Origin: Teredinibacter sp. KSP-S5-2
Lineage (GTDB): Bacteria > Pseudomonadota > Gammaproteobacteria > Pseudomonadales > Cellvibrionaceae
Assembly: GCF_032773895.1 (NCBI RefSeq)
Contig: NZ_CP120416.1
Location: forward strand, 2,044,001 to 2,108,000
DNA: 64,000 nt
Direction: 5' to 3'
In this document: positions 54,025 to 63,524 of the stretch, in pieces
Layout: every line of letters begins with the position of its first letter
How positions within the stretch are numbered: position 1 is the stretch's first letter
The notes under the pieces: generated by a model
The model's database searches: none
What the model was told of the DNA's origin: nothing
Seen by the model: only the letters and a program-made list of their open reading frames with translations
Translations under genes and position numbers: made by a program

Positions 54025-57000
54025 CTAATTTAGCAATATCAACTTCATTAGGAAGGGAAAATAGAGCGCTTGTTGGTAATTTGAGACTTTTGTAGCGCTC
54101 TGATCAAGGGAATCGATGCCCTGAAGAGCTTGCTGATAAAACTCAAGTTGCTTACTGTATGCCTCTTTTTCCCGTTGGATAAAGTCATCCTGTGACTCGG
54201 AAGACGTCGGTGTGCCAGTTTTGTAATCAACAATCCACCGCGTGTCGTTGTCGACGAAAGTTCGATCGATGATGACTTTTTTTGGCTGATTGCCGTAAAG
54301 TATTTCGTATTCACATGCACTTTCTGCATGGCGGTTATCCAACAGCCATTGTGCTTGTGAGTCACCCAGTATGCGATTAACACAATGCGCTATTCTTTCG
54401 ATTCGAGGTTCACCCTCTTTGGCTGTAACGCCCAATTGAGCTAACTGTTTTAGCCAAAATGGTGACAGTTTTCTTACTTTGTTTTGATCCCAGTGATTGA
54501 TTCCTTCCAATGTTATTTGCCTTAGAATTCGGTGAAAAAGAGTTCCTGATGCGCGTTCAAGGGCGTTAATTGCGAAAGAGTCTGGAGGCATTTGCTCAAA
54601 CACACGATAGCCATGATTTGATCTTCCATTGTTTTCCTGGTGATGTGTTTCAGTCAAAGGCATGTGAGAGGGGGCTTCAATGCAAGAATCGAACGTCCAG
54701 GGTTCGAGAGATAATGGAAGTCGTGAGAGAAGATTGGGTCCGAATTTAATCCGTTGAGATGTGTCTGTGGTATCTTCCGGTAACGGGGAAAGGTCTTCTG
54801 CGGATAATACCGAAAAATGGGGGCCAAGCGCATCCCAGCACTGACCTAACATGGATGTTTTTGCCGAAGGTACGATGTTATCTTTCGCATCCATTTTCAG
54901 TTGGCCAGTTAAATACAGACGCGACTTTGCCCGAGTGCAGGCAACATAAAACAACCGAGTTTGTTCTAACTGGCTTTTGATTTTCTTTTCTTCACGAACA
55001 AACTGCGTAAGTGGATTATTGTCCGTAGTATTGGAGGCTGCAACAGGTGTGAGCAGAATATCTGTTTCATGATTCCGGTTTAGGCGTTCATGCCAATAGA
55101 GTAGAGCGCTGGACTCCGCTTTGGATGCTTTATCCAGGCAAGGAAGAAAGACGCTATCAAATTCCAGTCCTTTGGATTTATGCATGGTCATCAGCTGCAA
55201 AACACTGTCTCCAGTGGACGGTTTGGCAAACAGTTTCTCCAGATTCATATTAAATCTGTCCCACTCAACAATACGCCCTGCCTGTTCAAACTGATCAACC
55301 AAGTCTAATAAGGTATGAATATCTTGCCGGTGACTTTCATTGTTTAAACAGTTCGGGCCACCCAGTTCAATCCAAAGGGCTTCGATTAATCGCTTCAGCG
55401 GAACCCGTTGAAAAGCGTCTTTCGCTCTGGTGAACGCATTGATGACTCGATCGATAAGTGGGTGAGAAATATCGGAGAGATTGGTATTGTCGGTATGCAA
55501 CAATAAACTTTGCCAGAGAGAGTTCAACTCATTGCCCTGTTCAAATTCGTAAAGGGCTTTTAGATCGAAGAAATCCAAAGCACACCAGGGCGCACGCAAA
55601 ACCGATATCCATGCGAGCCGATCTGAAAAAGAATGCAAGGCTTTTACTAGGCTAAGCATGTCCTGGATATAGGGCTTATTTTTTAATGGGTCAATTTCTA
55701 CGGCTTCAAAAGGAATACTGCGTTTCTGCAACAGGGGGATAATCGTTTTTAGATCAGACCGGCTGCGCACCAATACAGCAATGGATTCTTTTGGGTATTT
55801 GACTATAAGTTGCTTTATTTGCTCTGCAATATAGTGGCTCTCAGTTTGTCTTGTATCTTTATCGTCGATAAAACCTCTACATTGAATGTAGGTGTCTTCG
55901 GTATTGTTTTCTGATGATTTAAACGCATCGGAGTGAGCATAAGAAACCGCTCCCCGGCTAATATTGTTGGCGAATGGGAAGGTTTGGGAAAAGATGTCGT
56001 TTACCCAGGAAACAATTCGCTGTGTTGAACGGAAATTTACCGTTAGATCCAGTGGCGCTAAAGCTATTTGGTTTAAGCCGGATGATCTGACATCCAAAAA
56101 AATACCCACGTTGGCGTTGCGGAACCCGTAACAGGATTGCATTCCATCTCCAACGAAAAACAAGGTCCGTCCATCATCCTTTTCCCAACCGGATACCAGA
56201 GAATGGAGCAAACGAATTTGCGGTTGCGATGTGTCTTGAAATTCGTCAACCAATATGTGTCGGATCTGATAATCCAGTTTTAAGCTGATGTCGCTGACGG
56301 AGTCTTGGTCTACATGGGTCAGCACCTGGGCTGCCTGGGCGATTTCGATAAAGTCTGTGCTGTCAGTTTGATGAAATAAAATTTTCAAATGCGCAACTGC
56401 AAGTGGCAGTACACGAATCAGGGCTTCTATTATCTTCCAATCCTGAGGAAGATAGGCATTTTCCGGGAAGGCTCGCGCAGTATTTAATGAATCTGCAAAG
56501 TCCGGGATGGTCGAAAGCTCATTGATTATTTGTTGCGCTTGTTGCTTTTTTTCTTTGTCTAATTTGGTGGAAGCAGGGAAGCCACATCGCTTATCTAATT
56601 TCGCACGAAAACTACCAGTCCCTGTTAGAAGTACGGAAACTATGGGTTGCCAGTAGGTATATATGCCATCCGAGGTTGAGAAATCTTCAACTTGAAATCG
56701 GGACAAAATATGGTTGGGGTTTTCTTCAATAATATTTTTTTGTGCAAACAAACCAAGTTCGCCCAGCTCAGTTTCGTAGGCTACGGCTTGTGCGGCAATT
56801 TGTTCTGCAAGTTCTGCCCGCCAGTTTGCCAGGCTTTGTTCGAAAAAGGCTTTGGCTAACGCTGGTTGGGCACGGATTTCGGAAATTAAAGGTAACCATT
56901 GATCTCTGGAGGCTAGCAAACGAATCAATAAATCATGTAATCGGTTTAGATTGTTATCAAAATGCGATAGCAAGAGTTGATATTCGTTCGCCCACTTTTC

Positions 57001-57522
57001 TTCCTGCAGTTCTTTAATACAGGCTTTTATGACATTAGCGTAGACGAAATCCGGGTCTTTTAATATCGAAGAATTTACATGAATGCCGCTTTCAATTGGG
57101 AACTTGTTGGCGATACTGCGACAAAAACCGTCGATAGTGAGAATTTTAAGGCGAGCAGGGGATTCGATAATATTCCAGTCCTTATCCTCACTTCGTTTAA
57201 GCACCGCATATGCAGCGTGATTTAACTCAGCCTTATAATCCCCTTCAGTACCCGGTTGAATGTCATCAGCCTCCATACTCTTTACACGAGTTAGTGCTTG
57301 AAGAATACGCTCCCGCATTTCCGATGCGGCTTTATTGGTAAAGGTAATGCAAAGAATCTCTTCCGGGTTGTCGACAATCGCAAGCAACTTTAATACACGA
57401 AGCGTTAATAACCCGGTTTTTCCCGATCCGGCGGGTGCGGATACCGCATAGGAGGCGCTTATATCGAGCGCCTGCTGGCGAACTGCATGATCAAGCGGTT
57501 GAGGAAGCTGAATATCTGTCAT
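54025..57522 (-). CDS. addA: AddA-like UvrD helicase/nuclease
   Basis: A 1165-residue protein. UvrD-type helicase: Walker A 'SAPAGSGKTG' (28-37), 'TFTNKAASEMRERI', motif II 'LVDEFQDTSQPQ', 'DGMQSCYGFRNA', 'NFRSTQRIV' and 'TMHKSKGLEF'. A C-terminal PD-(D/E)xK nuclease has 'IIDRTF...RWIVDYKTGTP' (about 1080-1105). With the upstream gene it forms an AddAB-type double-strand-break end-processing pair. It starts 5 bases after that gene. Similar pairs occur in proteobacteria that use AddAB in place of RecBCD; whether recBCD exists elsewhere here is unknown. Confidence 0.88.
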   Translation of the reverse strand: MTDIQLPQPLDHAVRQQALDISASYAVSAPAGSGKTGLLTLRVLKLLAIVDNPEEILCITFTNKAASEMRERILQALTRVKSMEADDIQPGTEGDYKAELNHAAYAVLKRSEDKDWNIIESPARLKILTIDGFCRSIANKFPIESGIHVNSSILKDPDFVYANVIKACIKELQEEKWANEYQLLLSHFDNNLNRLHDLLIRLLASRDQWLPLISEIRAQPALAKAFFEQSLANWRAELAEQIAAQAVAYETELGELGLFAQKNIIEENPNHILSRFQVEDFSTSDGIYTYWQPIVSVLLTGTGSFRAKLDKRCGFPASTKLDKEKKQQAQQIINELSTIPDFADSLNTARAFPENAYLPQDWKIIEALIRVLPLAVAHLKILFHQTDSTDFIEIAQAAQVLTHVDQDSVSDISLKLDYQIRHILVDEFQDTSQPQIRLLHSLVSGWEKDDGRTLFFVGDGMQSCYGFRNANVGIFLDVRSSGLNQIALAPLDLTVNFRSTQRIVSWVNDIFSQTFPFANNISRGAVSYAHSDAFKSSENNTEDTYIQCRGFIDDKDTRQTESHYIAEQIKQLIVKYPKESIAVLVRSRSDLKTIIPLLQKRSIPFEAVEIDPLKNKPYIQDMLSLVKALHSFSDRLAWISVLRAPWCALDFFDLKALYEFEQGNELNSLWQSLLLHTDNTNLSDISHPLIDRVINAFTRAKDAFQRVPLKRLIEALWIELGGPNCLNNESHRQDIHTLLDLVDQFEQAGRIVEWDRFNMNLEKLFAKPSTGDSVLQLMTMHKSKGLEFDSVFLPCLDKASKAESSALLYWHERLNRNHETDILLTPVAASNTTDNNPLTQFVREEKKIKSQLEQTRLFYVACTRAKSRLYLTGQLKMDAKDNIVPSAKTSMLGQCWDALGPHFSVLSAEDLSPLPEDTTDTSQRIKFGPNLLSRLPLSLEPWTFDSCIEAPSHMPLTETHHQENNGRSNHGYRVFEQMPPDSFAINALERASGTLFHRILRQITLEGINHWDQNKVRKLSPFWLKQLAQLGVTAKEGEPRIERIAHCVNRILGDSQAQWLLDNRHAESACEYEILYGNQPKKVIIDRTFVDNDTRWIVDYKTGTPTSSESQDDFIQREKEAYSKQLEFYQQALQGIDSLDQSATKVSNYQQALYFPFLMKLILLN

Positions 57523-57527
57523 AAATA

Positions 57528-60164
57528 CTACTGCGTATCTCGTATTGCCGGTGATAAATACTGATAGAAACTCAGCATCTGAGCGTTATTATTACTGGCG
57601 GTAACATCGCCGGAAACCAACTGCCGAACCTGGGTTTGTATTTGTGTTGTCCACCATTCAACCAGTTCACTCCAATCCCCTTTGAATTCGCCATTACGGA
57701 CTTTATTTGGTGTGACCAGGTCGCCAAAGATAAAGTCTTCATCTGCAATACCTTCCATGCTGATTTTTTGGCTGTTAATGGTGCCAAACATTGCTGCGGT
57801 CGGAGTGTCGCCGGTTTGCGTGAGATATAAGGTATATAAGGGTAACTGAGGTTCGAGCACCGGGGCTTTAAGTAATTTTGATAAGCTTACCGACTTGGTT
57901 TTGTAATCGATCAGAATTTGCTTATCTTGTGTTTGATCAATCCGGTCAATACGCATTTTGAGTTTGCGTTCTTCAACAGAAAACTCCACTTGTTTTTCTT
58001 CTGCAATAACGGTGAAGGTTGGGCGATCTTTTTCCGTTTGTAACCAGTTGAAAACCAGATTACTCAGACGTTTGTGCTCGAGTTGTTTTAACTGATAATC
58101 CACGTCTCGTCGGCTATGGAAAAGCTGAGCCCTGATGACCTTTTCTGTTGTTTCTTCTATCCATGTTCTTAATTGTGCATCGTCGTATGACTGTAAGGTA
58201 TTCTGTGAGCCCATTTTTGACCAAAGCTCGGCCAGTACCTCATGTAGCATATTTCCCCTGTCAGCAGGTGTGAAACCTAAATAGTTTTCGTAGGGCGCTT
58301 TAACCCCTAGTTGATAAACTAGATAGGCACTTAAAGGGTCAGCAGCATGTAACCTTATATAGCCGGCTCCACCAGGTATGTAATTCCCAGGAGGGATTAT
58401 TGGTGCAAGGGACGTATCTATTGCATCGAATGCATTAAAGCTGAGGGCTTCACGATATTTTTTATCGAGTGTATTCTCGGGAGACGCGTCAAGCTGGGAT
58501 TGAAGCGAAAAATTCTCCAGTAAGGGGCTTATCTCAAACGCCTTTTCTTCATCTTTTAATGCATAGGAAAAAATAATTTCTGCAGCGGCTTGCGTTAACC
58601 CCTGAATTTGTTTTCTGGCAAAGAGCAGCTCTCGGTTAGCCGTAGAGCGGGGCGTATCGTGTTGAACCTGAATAGAAAAAGGAATAAACGGGTTCGGAGA
58701 CGGTTTCGCCGGTATATTTTGGTTATGGCAGTTTAAAACAAAAATTTTATCGAAGGTCGAGCCTGAGACCTCCATGATCCCTAATATCTGAACGGGTTGT
58801 AACTTTTGTTCTATGTGGAATATTTTATTTGAGCATATTTCCCTTAGCTGACTGATGGTTTGTGGCCAGCTATCGTAACTGTGTCTGACTACATCAAGAG
58901 AAGAAAACGTTTTGAGTAAATCGATAAACTGGTTTACAGCCTGATATTCCCGACTGCTTAATACGATGTTTCCTGGCCAGCCGAATATCTCTAGTTGTTT
59001 TAGGATCAGTGATGCCACTTCTGTACAGTTAAATTGTTTATTGCTTCGTATGCAGTCACGAAAAAACTGCTGGGCTTTAAGTAAAATCTCTGCACACGCA
59101 TTTCCCTCGTGCGCCTTTACCAAATCCGCAATGCTGAACGTTGCTGAATCCGAACGATAAATCGTGCTGTGTAGCGTTTCCCGTTCGTATTGCGATTGTT
59201 CGCTTCCCCAAAAAATCGATTGGGTGAGAGCAATAGCGGCTTCTCTTTCTAACGCAGTTTGATCAATCTGAAGCAACAAAAATGCATCTGAAATGACAGG
59301 TTCTAGAATAAGTGGCTTGGCTGCGGATATTTCAAACGGTAGAGGGGTGGGATCCGTACACGAATCTAACAGATAATTTTGTGGAGAAAATTCTCGGGTA
59401 AAAATTTCTTCAAGTTGCTGTTTGTCTTGTTCCAGATTAGGTACGACAACAGCGATACTGCAATCAGGATTTTCTGTCAGCAAGTTTTTGCATTGTTCGG
59501 CAACAGTCGCATACTCTTGAATTTTTTCCTGATACTCGCTAACCGAAATAGCAGGGGGCACATCACTTTGTTGCAGTTGGGGTAGTTCAATCACTCGATC
59601 AGCAATAACGTTCAAGGCTTTCAGGTAAAAAGGGCTTATCTCCTGAAAACCATACGTGTATATGGTATCCAGACGTATATGTTCGGTTTGAGAAATAACT
59701 TCCAATGCGCCAGCAATAGTGGTTAATTCTTTCTCTTTCAAAAACTGATCAAAATAACGACTTAAGGCAACAAAATATCGCGTTTCTTCCGAGCCGAGTT
59801 CTGTCATTTGGGCTTGAGGAATTTGCCAAAGTGTGGATATGTTATGCGCCTCTGCAAGCAGGTCGGCCAATTGCGAAACATTGTAAAACGCTTGTTCGGG
59901 AGGGTGTTCTTCTACCAGTTGTTGCCAAATCTGACGTTGCGCATACGGCGAGAGCAGCGTTGCCGTGGCCATTGGTTCGCCGCGGTCAAGCAGTCGGCTC
60001 CACTCTTCCTCTACCCATTGATCTACGGTATGTATGGGCAAGCTGGTGTAATAGCTTCGATTTTGCATCAGCTTTCGATAGATAAACCTCTGCAAACGCT
60101 GGTTGGCTGTAAACAACAGCGCTCGTTTTGAGGTCAGCTCATTAACGATGGTTTCAATCCACAT
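57528..60164 (-). CDS. AddB-like PD-(D/E)xK nuclease
   Basis: An 878-residue protein. The N-terminal two thirds look like an inactivated helicase fold without Walker motifs. The C-terminal nuclease has 'LKMRIDRIDQTQDKQILIDYKT' (outline: RIDRID...LIDYKT) near residues 725-750. Cys ligands for the Fe-S cluster of Bacillus AddB are absent. The size and N-terminus fit the proteobacterial 'probable DNA repair protein' family related to AddB (TIGR03623). It lies directly upstream of the helicase partner. Confidence 0.85.
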   Translation of the reverse strand: MWIETIVNELTSKRALLFTANQRLQRFIYRKLMQNRSYYTSLPIHTVDQWVEEEWSRLLDRGEPMATATLLSPYAQRQIWQQLVEEHPPEQAFYNVSQLADLLAEAHNISTLWQIPQAQMTELGSEETRYFVALSRYFDQFLKEKELTTIAGALEVISQTEHIRLDTIYTYGFQEISPFYLKALNVIADRVIELPQLQQSDVPPAISVSEYQEKIQEYATVAEQCKNLLTENPDCSIAVVVPNLEQDKQQLEEIFTREFSPQNYLLDSCTDPTPLPFEISAAKPLILEPVISDAFLLLQIDQTALEREAAIALTQSIFWGSEQSQYERETLHSTIYRSDSATFSIADLVKAHEGNACAEILLKAQQFFRDCIRSNKQFNCTEVASLILKQLEIFGWPGNIVLSSREYQAVNQFIDLLKTFSSLDVVRHSYDSWPQTISQLREICSNKIFHIEQKLQPVQILGIMEVSGSTFDKIFVLNCHNQNIPAKPSPNPFIPFSIQVQHDTPRSTANRELLFARKQIQGLTQAAAEIIFSYALKDEEKAFEISPLLENFSLQSQLDASPENTLDKKYREALSFNAFDAIDTSLAPIIPPGNYIPGGAGYIRLHAADPLSAYLVYQLGVKAPYENYLGFTPADRGNMLHEVLAELWSKMGSQNTLQSYDDAQLRTWIEETTEKVIRAQLFHSRRDVDYQLKQLEHKRLSNLVFNWLQTEKDRPTFTVIAEEKQVEFSVEERKLKMRIDRIDQTQDKQILIDYKTKSVSLSKLLKAPVLEPQLPLYTLYLTQTGDTPTAAMFGTINSQKISMEGIADEDFIFGDLVTPNKVRNGEFKGDWSELVEWWTTQIQTQVRQLVSGDVTASNNNAQMLSFYQYLSPAIRDTQ

Positions 60165-60607
60165 TAGTCAAGATACATCCCGGGTTTGTTGCTATGATGG
60201 CGCCCAAATAATTCTAGGGTTGAATTTTACAAATATGTGACTACAGGCTTTCAGTTATATTTCGCAATTATTTTTATGCACATTGGTAAAAAAATAATTT
60301 CAATTAATGCATTTTTTGCGCTTTTTCCTGTTGACAACATATTTAACACTGCAAAAAACGTGTAAGTAATTGATTTTTATATAAAAATATAAATTGATTA
60401 AAAAGTATTCAGTTTAACGCCGATATAGATTTTTTGCGGTTTTTGGCGTTTTACTCGGAGTCTATCCACTAAGTTATCCACAGGAAATGTGGAAAAAAAA
60501 ATGATTCGAATTATTACAATCTGTAGTAAAAATGCCATATTTGTTTAATTTCTATTAGATTGTTTTATTTTAACCCTTAGATCAGCTTTAACTAATTTAT
60601 ATAAACT
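60165..60607. other. AT-rich intergenic region with DnaA-box-like cluster
   Basis: 443 bases without a gene, very AT-rich from about 60200 to 60420, then three DnaA-box-like 9-mers at 60462-60496. The minus-strand ORF 60545-60835 is the shadow of trmH. Promoters for the divergent AddB-like and trmH genes must lie here. Confidence 0.6.
60462..60496. promoter_or_regulatory. Cluster of DnaA-box-like sites
   Basis: TTATCCACA at 60474-60482 is a perfect consensus DnaA box. CTATCCACT at 60462-60470 matches 7 of 9 positions, and TGTGGAAAA at 60488-60496 is an inverted box with 8 of 9. Spacing between starts is 12 and 14 bases. Adjacent DNA to the left is AT-rich. Confidence 0.55.
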
Positions 60608-61282
60608 ATGACACCTGAAAGATACCAAAGAATCACCCAAGTACTCAGTCGACGTCAGCCTGACCTCACGGTTATTACTGATGAAGTACATAAAGGCCGT
60701 AATCTGGCCGCCATTATTCGAAATTGCGATGCTATTGGTATAGACCGTATTCACTGCGTTGTGCCACAAAAAGGCTATCAAACTTTTGGGGGCACTTCCG
60801 CGAGCGCTGAAAAGTGGGTTGAGGTTGCTCACCACATGTCTGTGAACGAACCTATTGCCTCGTTAAAACTACAGGGGTTTCAAATCGTCGCCGCGAATGT
60901 TACACCGGATACTGTGGATTATCGAGAGGTAGACTACACTCGACCAACAGCGATATTGATGGGTGCGGAGGTTGACGGGGTGAGTGAAACGGCTTCTGAG
61001 TTGGTCGACCAGCACGTCATGCTGCCAATGTTTGGCATGGTGGAGTCCTACAACGTTTCTGTGGCCTGTGCATTAATTCTCAATGAAGTACAAAGGCAGA
61101 GAGAAAAAGCGGGCCTGTATGACACCTTACGCTTGCCTGAAGACCTTTATCAAAAACGGTATATGCATTGGGCTCACCCAGTAATAGCAAAGCTCTGTGA
61201 TGAAAAAGGTATTCCATATCCTCCTATTCGGGAAGACGGTGAAATAGAAAACCTTTCCACATGGTATGCAGGGATAAAGTAA
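60608..61282 (+). CDS. trmH: tRNA (guanosine-18-2'-O)-methyltransferase
   Basis: A 224-residue SPOUT enzyme. Motif 1 'KGRNLAAIIRNCDAIGID', motif 2 'ILMGAEVDGVSE' and motif 3 'LPMFGMVESYNVSVACALIL' (outline) form the trefoil-knot SAM site; the C-terminal extension (about 170-224) is TrmH-specific. It methylates the ribose of G18 in tRNA. Its leader contains the DnaA-box cluster. Confidence 0.95.
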   Translation: MTPERYQRITQVLSRRQPDLTVITDEVHKGRNLAAIIRNCDAIGIDRIHCVVPQKGYQTFGGTSASAEKWVEVAHHMSVNEPIASLKLQGFQIVAANVTPDTVDYREVDYTRPTAILMGAEVDGVSETASELVDQHVMLPMFGMVESYNVSVACALILNEVQRQREKAGLYDTLRLPEDLYQKRYMHWAHPVIAKLCDEKGIPYPPIREDGEIENLSTWYAGIK

Positions 61283-61290
61283 AAAGGTGA

Positions 61291-61329
61291 CATAAAAAAA
61301 GCCCGACGTTCGGGGGGAGACCGTCGGGC
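61291..61329 (-). terminator. Strong intrinsic terminator, leftward
   Basis: GCCCGACG (61301-61308) pairs with CGTCGGGC (61322-61329); on the minus strand the stem is followed by seven U (complement of A7 at 61294-61300). The loop is C-rich on the minus strand. Confidence 0.88.
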
Positions 61330-61440
61330 CAGGACCATTAGGAGTGAAACATTAAGGACAGTGCCCTTAACGAGCTACAAGGTAGCTCTGTGACGATGTG
61401 AACACTTGGGGGGGATGTGCATCGTCAGTACTTTAAGTAT
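61294..61440 (-). ncRNA. Candidate structured small RNA or 3'-UTR element
   Basis: Read leftward this 147-base stretch has three successive hairpins: TGACGATG/CATCGTCA (61391-61398, 61420-61427), GAGCTAC/GTAGCTC with a 3-base loop (61372-61378, 61382-61388), and the terminator GCCCGACG/CGTCGGGC with a U-tract. Loops or single strands contain C-runs (complements of G7 near 61408-61414 and G6 near 61312-61317) and a CACUCCUAA segment complementary to ribosome-binding sites. It could be an independent sRNA or the processed 3' end of the 61532-61873 mRNA. No promoter was pinned down. Confidence 0.45.
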
Positions 61441-61531
61441 TGAACATCCAGCAAGAACTTCCAGTTTTTCCTGATGTTTTTTTAAACCAAATAATAATAG
61501 TTTCCATCTACACTATTACTTTTACGATTTA

Positions 61532-61873
61532 TTATCGTAAGCATTGGTTTGATATTAACGCTGCAGCTTCGGTAACTGTATGCTCAAGTTGTTCTGCTGT
61601 AGATGTCCGTGGAAACCATTCATCAATTTTACTGGCAAGGTATTTCAGCTTTCTGCAACAGCTTCGAAAAGTTAATGTAATTGGTTCATAGGCCATATCG
61701 TGGTCTTCGACACTGAGTTTGGCTAGTTCGTTTAACTCTTCATGCAGGGAAGTGATTACGTCAAATAACGTGTCTTTCTGATGTATGTTAATGGCTTCCC
61801 AATAAGCATTATTTAATGCGCCCAATAATTCTTCTAATGTTGTTACGGCTTTTGCGATGATCACTCGCTCCAT
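61532..61873 (-). CDS. Small helical protein, function unknown
   Basis: Not recognised. A 113-residue, all-helical, acidic protein with no signal peptide. It has a Cys-Cys pair in 'TFRSCCRKLKYLASKIDEWF'. The ATG lies 50 bases after the tesB stop, so it could be co-transcribed behind tesB. Downstream is the multi-hairpin element. Confidence 0.7.
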   Translation of the reverse strand: MERVIIAKAVTTLEELLGALNNAYWEAINIHQKDTLFDVITSLHEELNELAKLSVEDHDMAYEPITLTFRSCCRKLKYLASKIDEWFPRTSTAEQLEHTVTEAAALISNQCLR

Positions 61874-61923
61874 AATAGGACTACCTTAATTTTATACATT
61901 GGTTGTTTTTTCAGTATAGACAG

Positions 61924-62784
61924 CTATATCGGACGGATAAGCCCTTCTTGTGCTGTACTGGCAATTAATTTACCTGTGTCATTAAAAATATTGCCATGCG
62001 TCAAACCTCGAGCGTTACCCGCCCAGGGACTTTGTGTTTGGCAGAGTAACCATTTGTCGACTCTGAACTCTTCCGTGTGAAACCACATTGCGTGATCAAC
62101 ACTGGCCGCAACCATTTTGTCGTCAAACAAATTGGTTTTATGGGGGAGTAATGCGGTGGCCAGCAGGCCAAAATCGGAAGCGAAAGCCAGGGAGCAATAA
62201 TGGTAAATTGGGTCATCCGGCAGGGGTTCAGTGGATTTTATCCAATACAAGGCTTCAGGCGGATGAATGTCTGTTGAAAAGAAAACGTCATCTTCCACCG
62301 CTAGTAGCTGAAAAGGGCTTTCTTCTCCGCTGGTCTTACTTTTGCTTGCTGGAATGTGTGCGTCTACGTTACGTCCACTCGTGATTCCCCGTTTTTCCAA
62401 TATCTTTTCTGGTGAATCAACATTAAGCGGTAACGGCTTTTGGTGCTCGTAACCTTCTTCCTTTTGATGAAACGAGACGGCCATATTGAATATAGGACGC
62501 CCAAACTGCCTGGCCACCACTCGGCGACTTTTAAAACTGGTGCCATCTCTGACGTTTTCTACGTCGTAAATCACCGGGGCATCGGCGCTCCCGGCACGTA
62601 AAAAATACGCATGGAGAGAATGGGGAGGCATATTATTGACAGTTTTATAAGCAGAAATTAGGGCCTGCGCCAGCACTTGGCCACCGAAAAGTATATTACG
62701 GAAGTTTTCTCTATGGTGAAGACTGCGGAATAGGTTCTTATCTAACTCCTCCATAGTGAGAATATCAGTGAGAGAGGCAGTCAT
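61924..62784 (-). CDS. tesB: Acyl-CoA thioesterase II
   Basis: A 286-residue double-hotdog enzyme. 'VFGGQVLAQAL'-type motif appears as 'ILFGGQVLAQALISAY', with 'HSLHAYFLRAG', 'SRRVVARQFGRPIFNMAVSF' and the C-terminal 'ATALLPHK' and 'ASVDHAMWFH' (catalytic Asp-Gln-Thr triad region), then 'SPWAGNARGLTHGNIF'. It hydrolyses medium to long acyl-CoAs. Divergent from the lipoprotein gene, 76 bases between starts. Confidence 0.94.
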   Translation of the reverse strand: MTASLTDILTMEELDKNLFRSLHHRENFRNILFGGQVLAQALISAYKTVNNMPPHSLHAYFLRAGSADAPVIYDVENVRDGTSFKSRRVVARQFGRPIFNMAVSFHQKEEGYEHQKPLPLNVDSPEKILEKRGITSGRNVDAHIPASKSKTSGEESPFQLLAVEDDVFFSTDIHPPEALYWIKSTEPLPDDPIYHYCSLAFASDFGLLATALLPHKTNLFDDKMVAASVDHAMWFHTEEFRVDKWLLCQTQSPWAGNARGLTHGNIFNDTGKLIASTAQEGLIRPI

Positions 62785-62860
62785 TGAGTGGAAACTCCTT
62801 AAAGATCTTCCGTTTTGGCCGATACCTTTAATATTAGACGAAATGCCTCAAGAGGGTGTT

Positions 62861-63502
62861 ATGCATTTTCGACTCTTACAATTCGGGTTCATATTGGTGG
62901 CTCTGGTATTGTCCGGATGCTCTTTTAACTATGTGAGTTCCGTGACCGACCAAACATTAAAAACCCTGGCATTAAAAGAAAACTTCACCATTGAGCGTCG
63001 CGGTAAATGGCAAATAAATCGGGAAGCCAAAATTCTTGTTGTCAGTACGACTCAAGTACCGGCTAAAGAATATGGTGTAACCAGTCAATATCGTCGAGCA
63101 AACACACAGTTATTTGCTTCATTAAATCGATCCTTTTCTCAAGGATTTCCCAATTTTGTGGCTAAAGACAGTAAACACTCAATGAATCAGGCTCTGAATC
63201 TTGCCTGGCAAAATCGTGCGGATATTTTAATTTATCCATTATTGATTGATTTAAAAAATGGCATCAATACCTGGAGTGAAATGCAGGAAGGTGACGTCCC
63301 ACACTCGGATAAATATTTTGGTCCGGATGTTAGTCAGTTTCAGCTGTTTGTTTTGGATGTAAAAACTCGCAAGTTGTTGGATGTAATTCACGTGAAAGGG
63401 CGGGGCCGTTTTTTTGCCGAATCGAACAGCTTGCCGATAGACCTTCTGGATAAAGCAACACAACAAGTTGCTGTTACGCTTTTTGGTGTGAGAACAGGGT
63501 AA
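62861..63502 (+). CDS. DUF4823-like lipoprotein
   Basis: A 213-residue lipoprotein from ATG 62861, with AGAGGG ribosome site and lipobox 'LVLSGC' (Cys near 19). A longer frame from 62756 would run into tesB and put charged residues ahead of the signal. The domain has beta-rich segments ('AKILVVSTTQVPAKEYGVTSQY', outline; 'ADILIYPLLIDL'; 'FQLFVLDVKTRKLLDVIHVKG') resembling DUF4823 lipoproteins. Outer-membrane or periplasmic; function unknown. Confidence 0.75.
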   Translation: MHFRLLQFGFILVALVLSGCSFNYVSSVTDQTLKTLALKENFTIERRGKWQINREAKILVVSTTQVPAKEYGVTSQYRRANTQLFASLNRSFSQGFPNFVAKDSKHSMNQALNLAWQNRADILIYPLLIDLKNGINTWSEMQEGDVPHSDKYFGPDVSQFQLFVLDVKTRKLLDVIHVKGRGRFFAESNSLPIDLLDKATQQVAVTLFGVRTG

Positions 63503-63524
63503 AGAGGACATCCATGTCCCGCTG

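Noticed and set aside
60165-60607. Chromosomal origin of replication
   Set aside because: DnaA boxes are present, but only three within 35 bases, and none of the usual origin-flanking genes occurs in the window.
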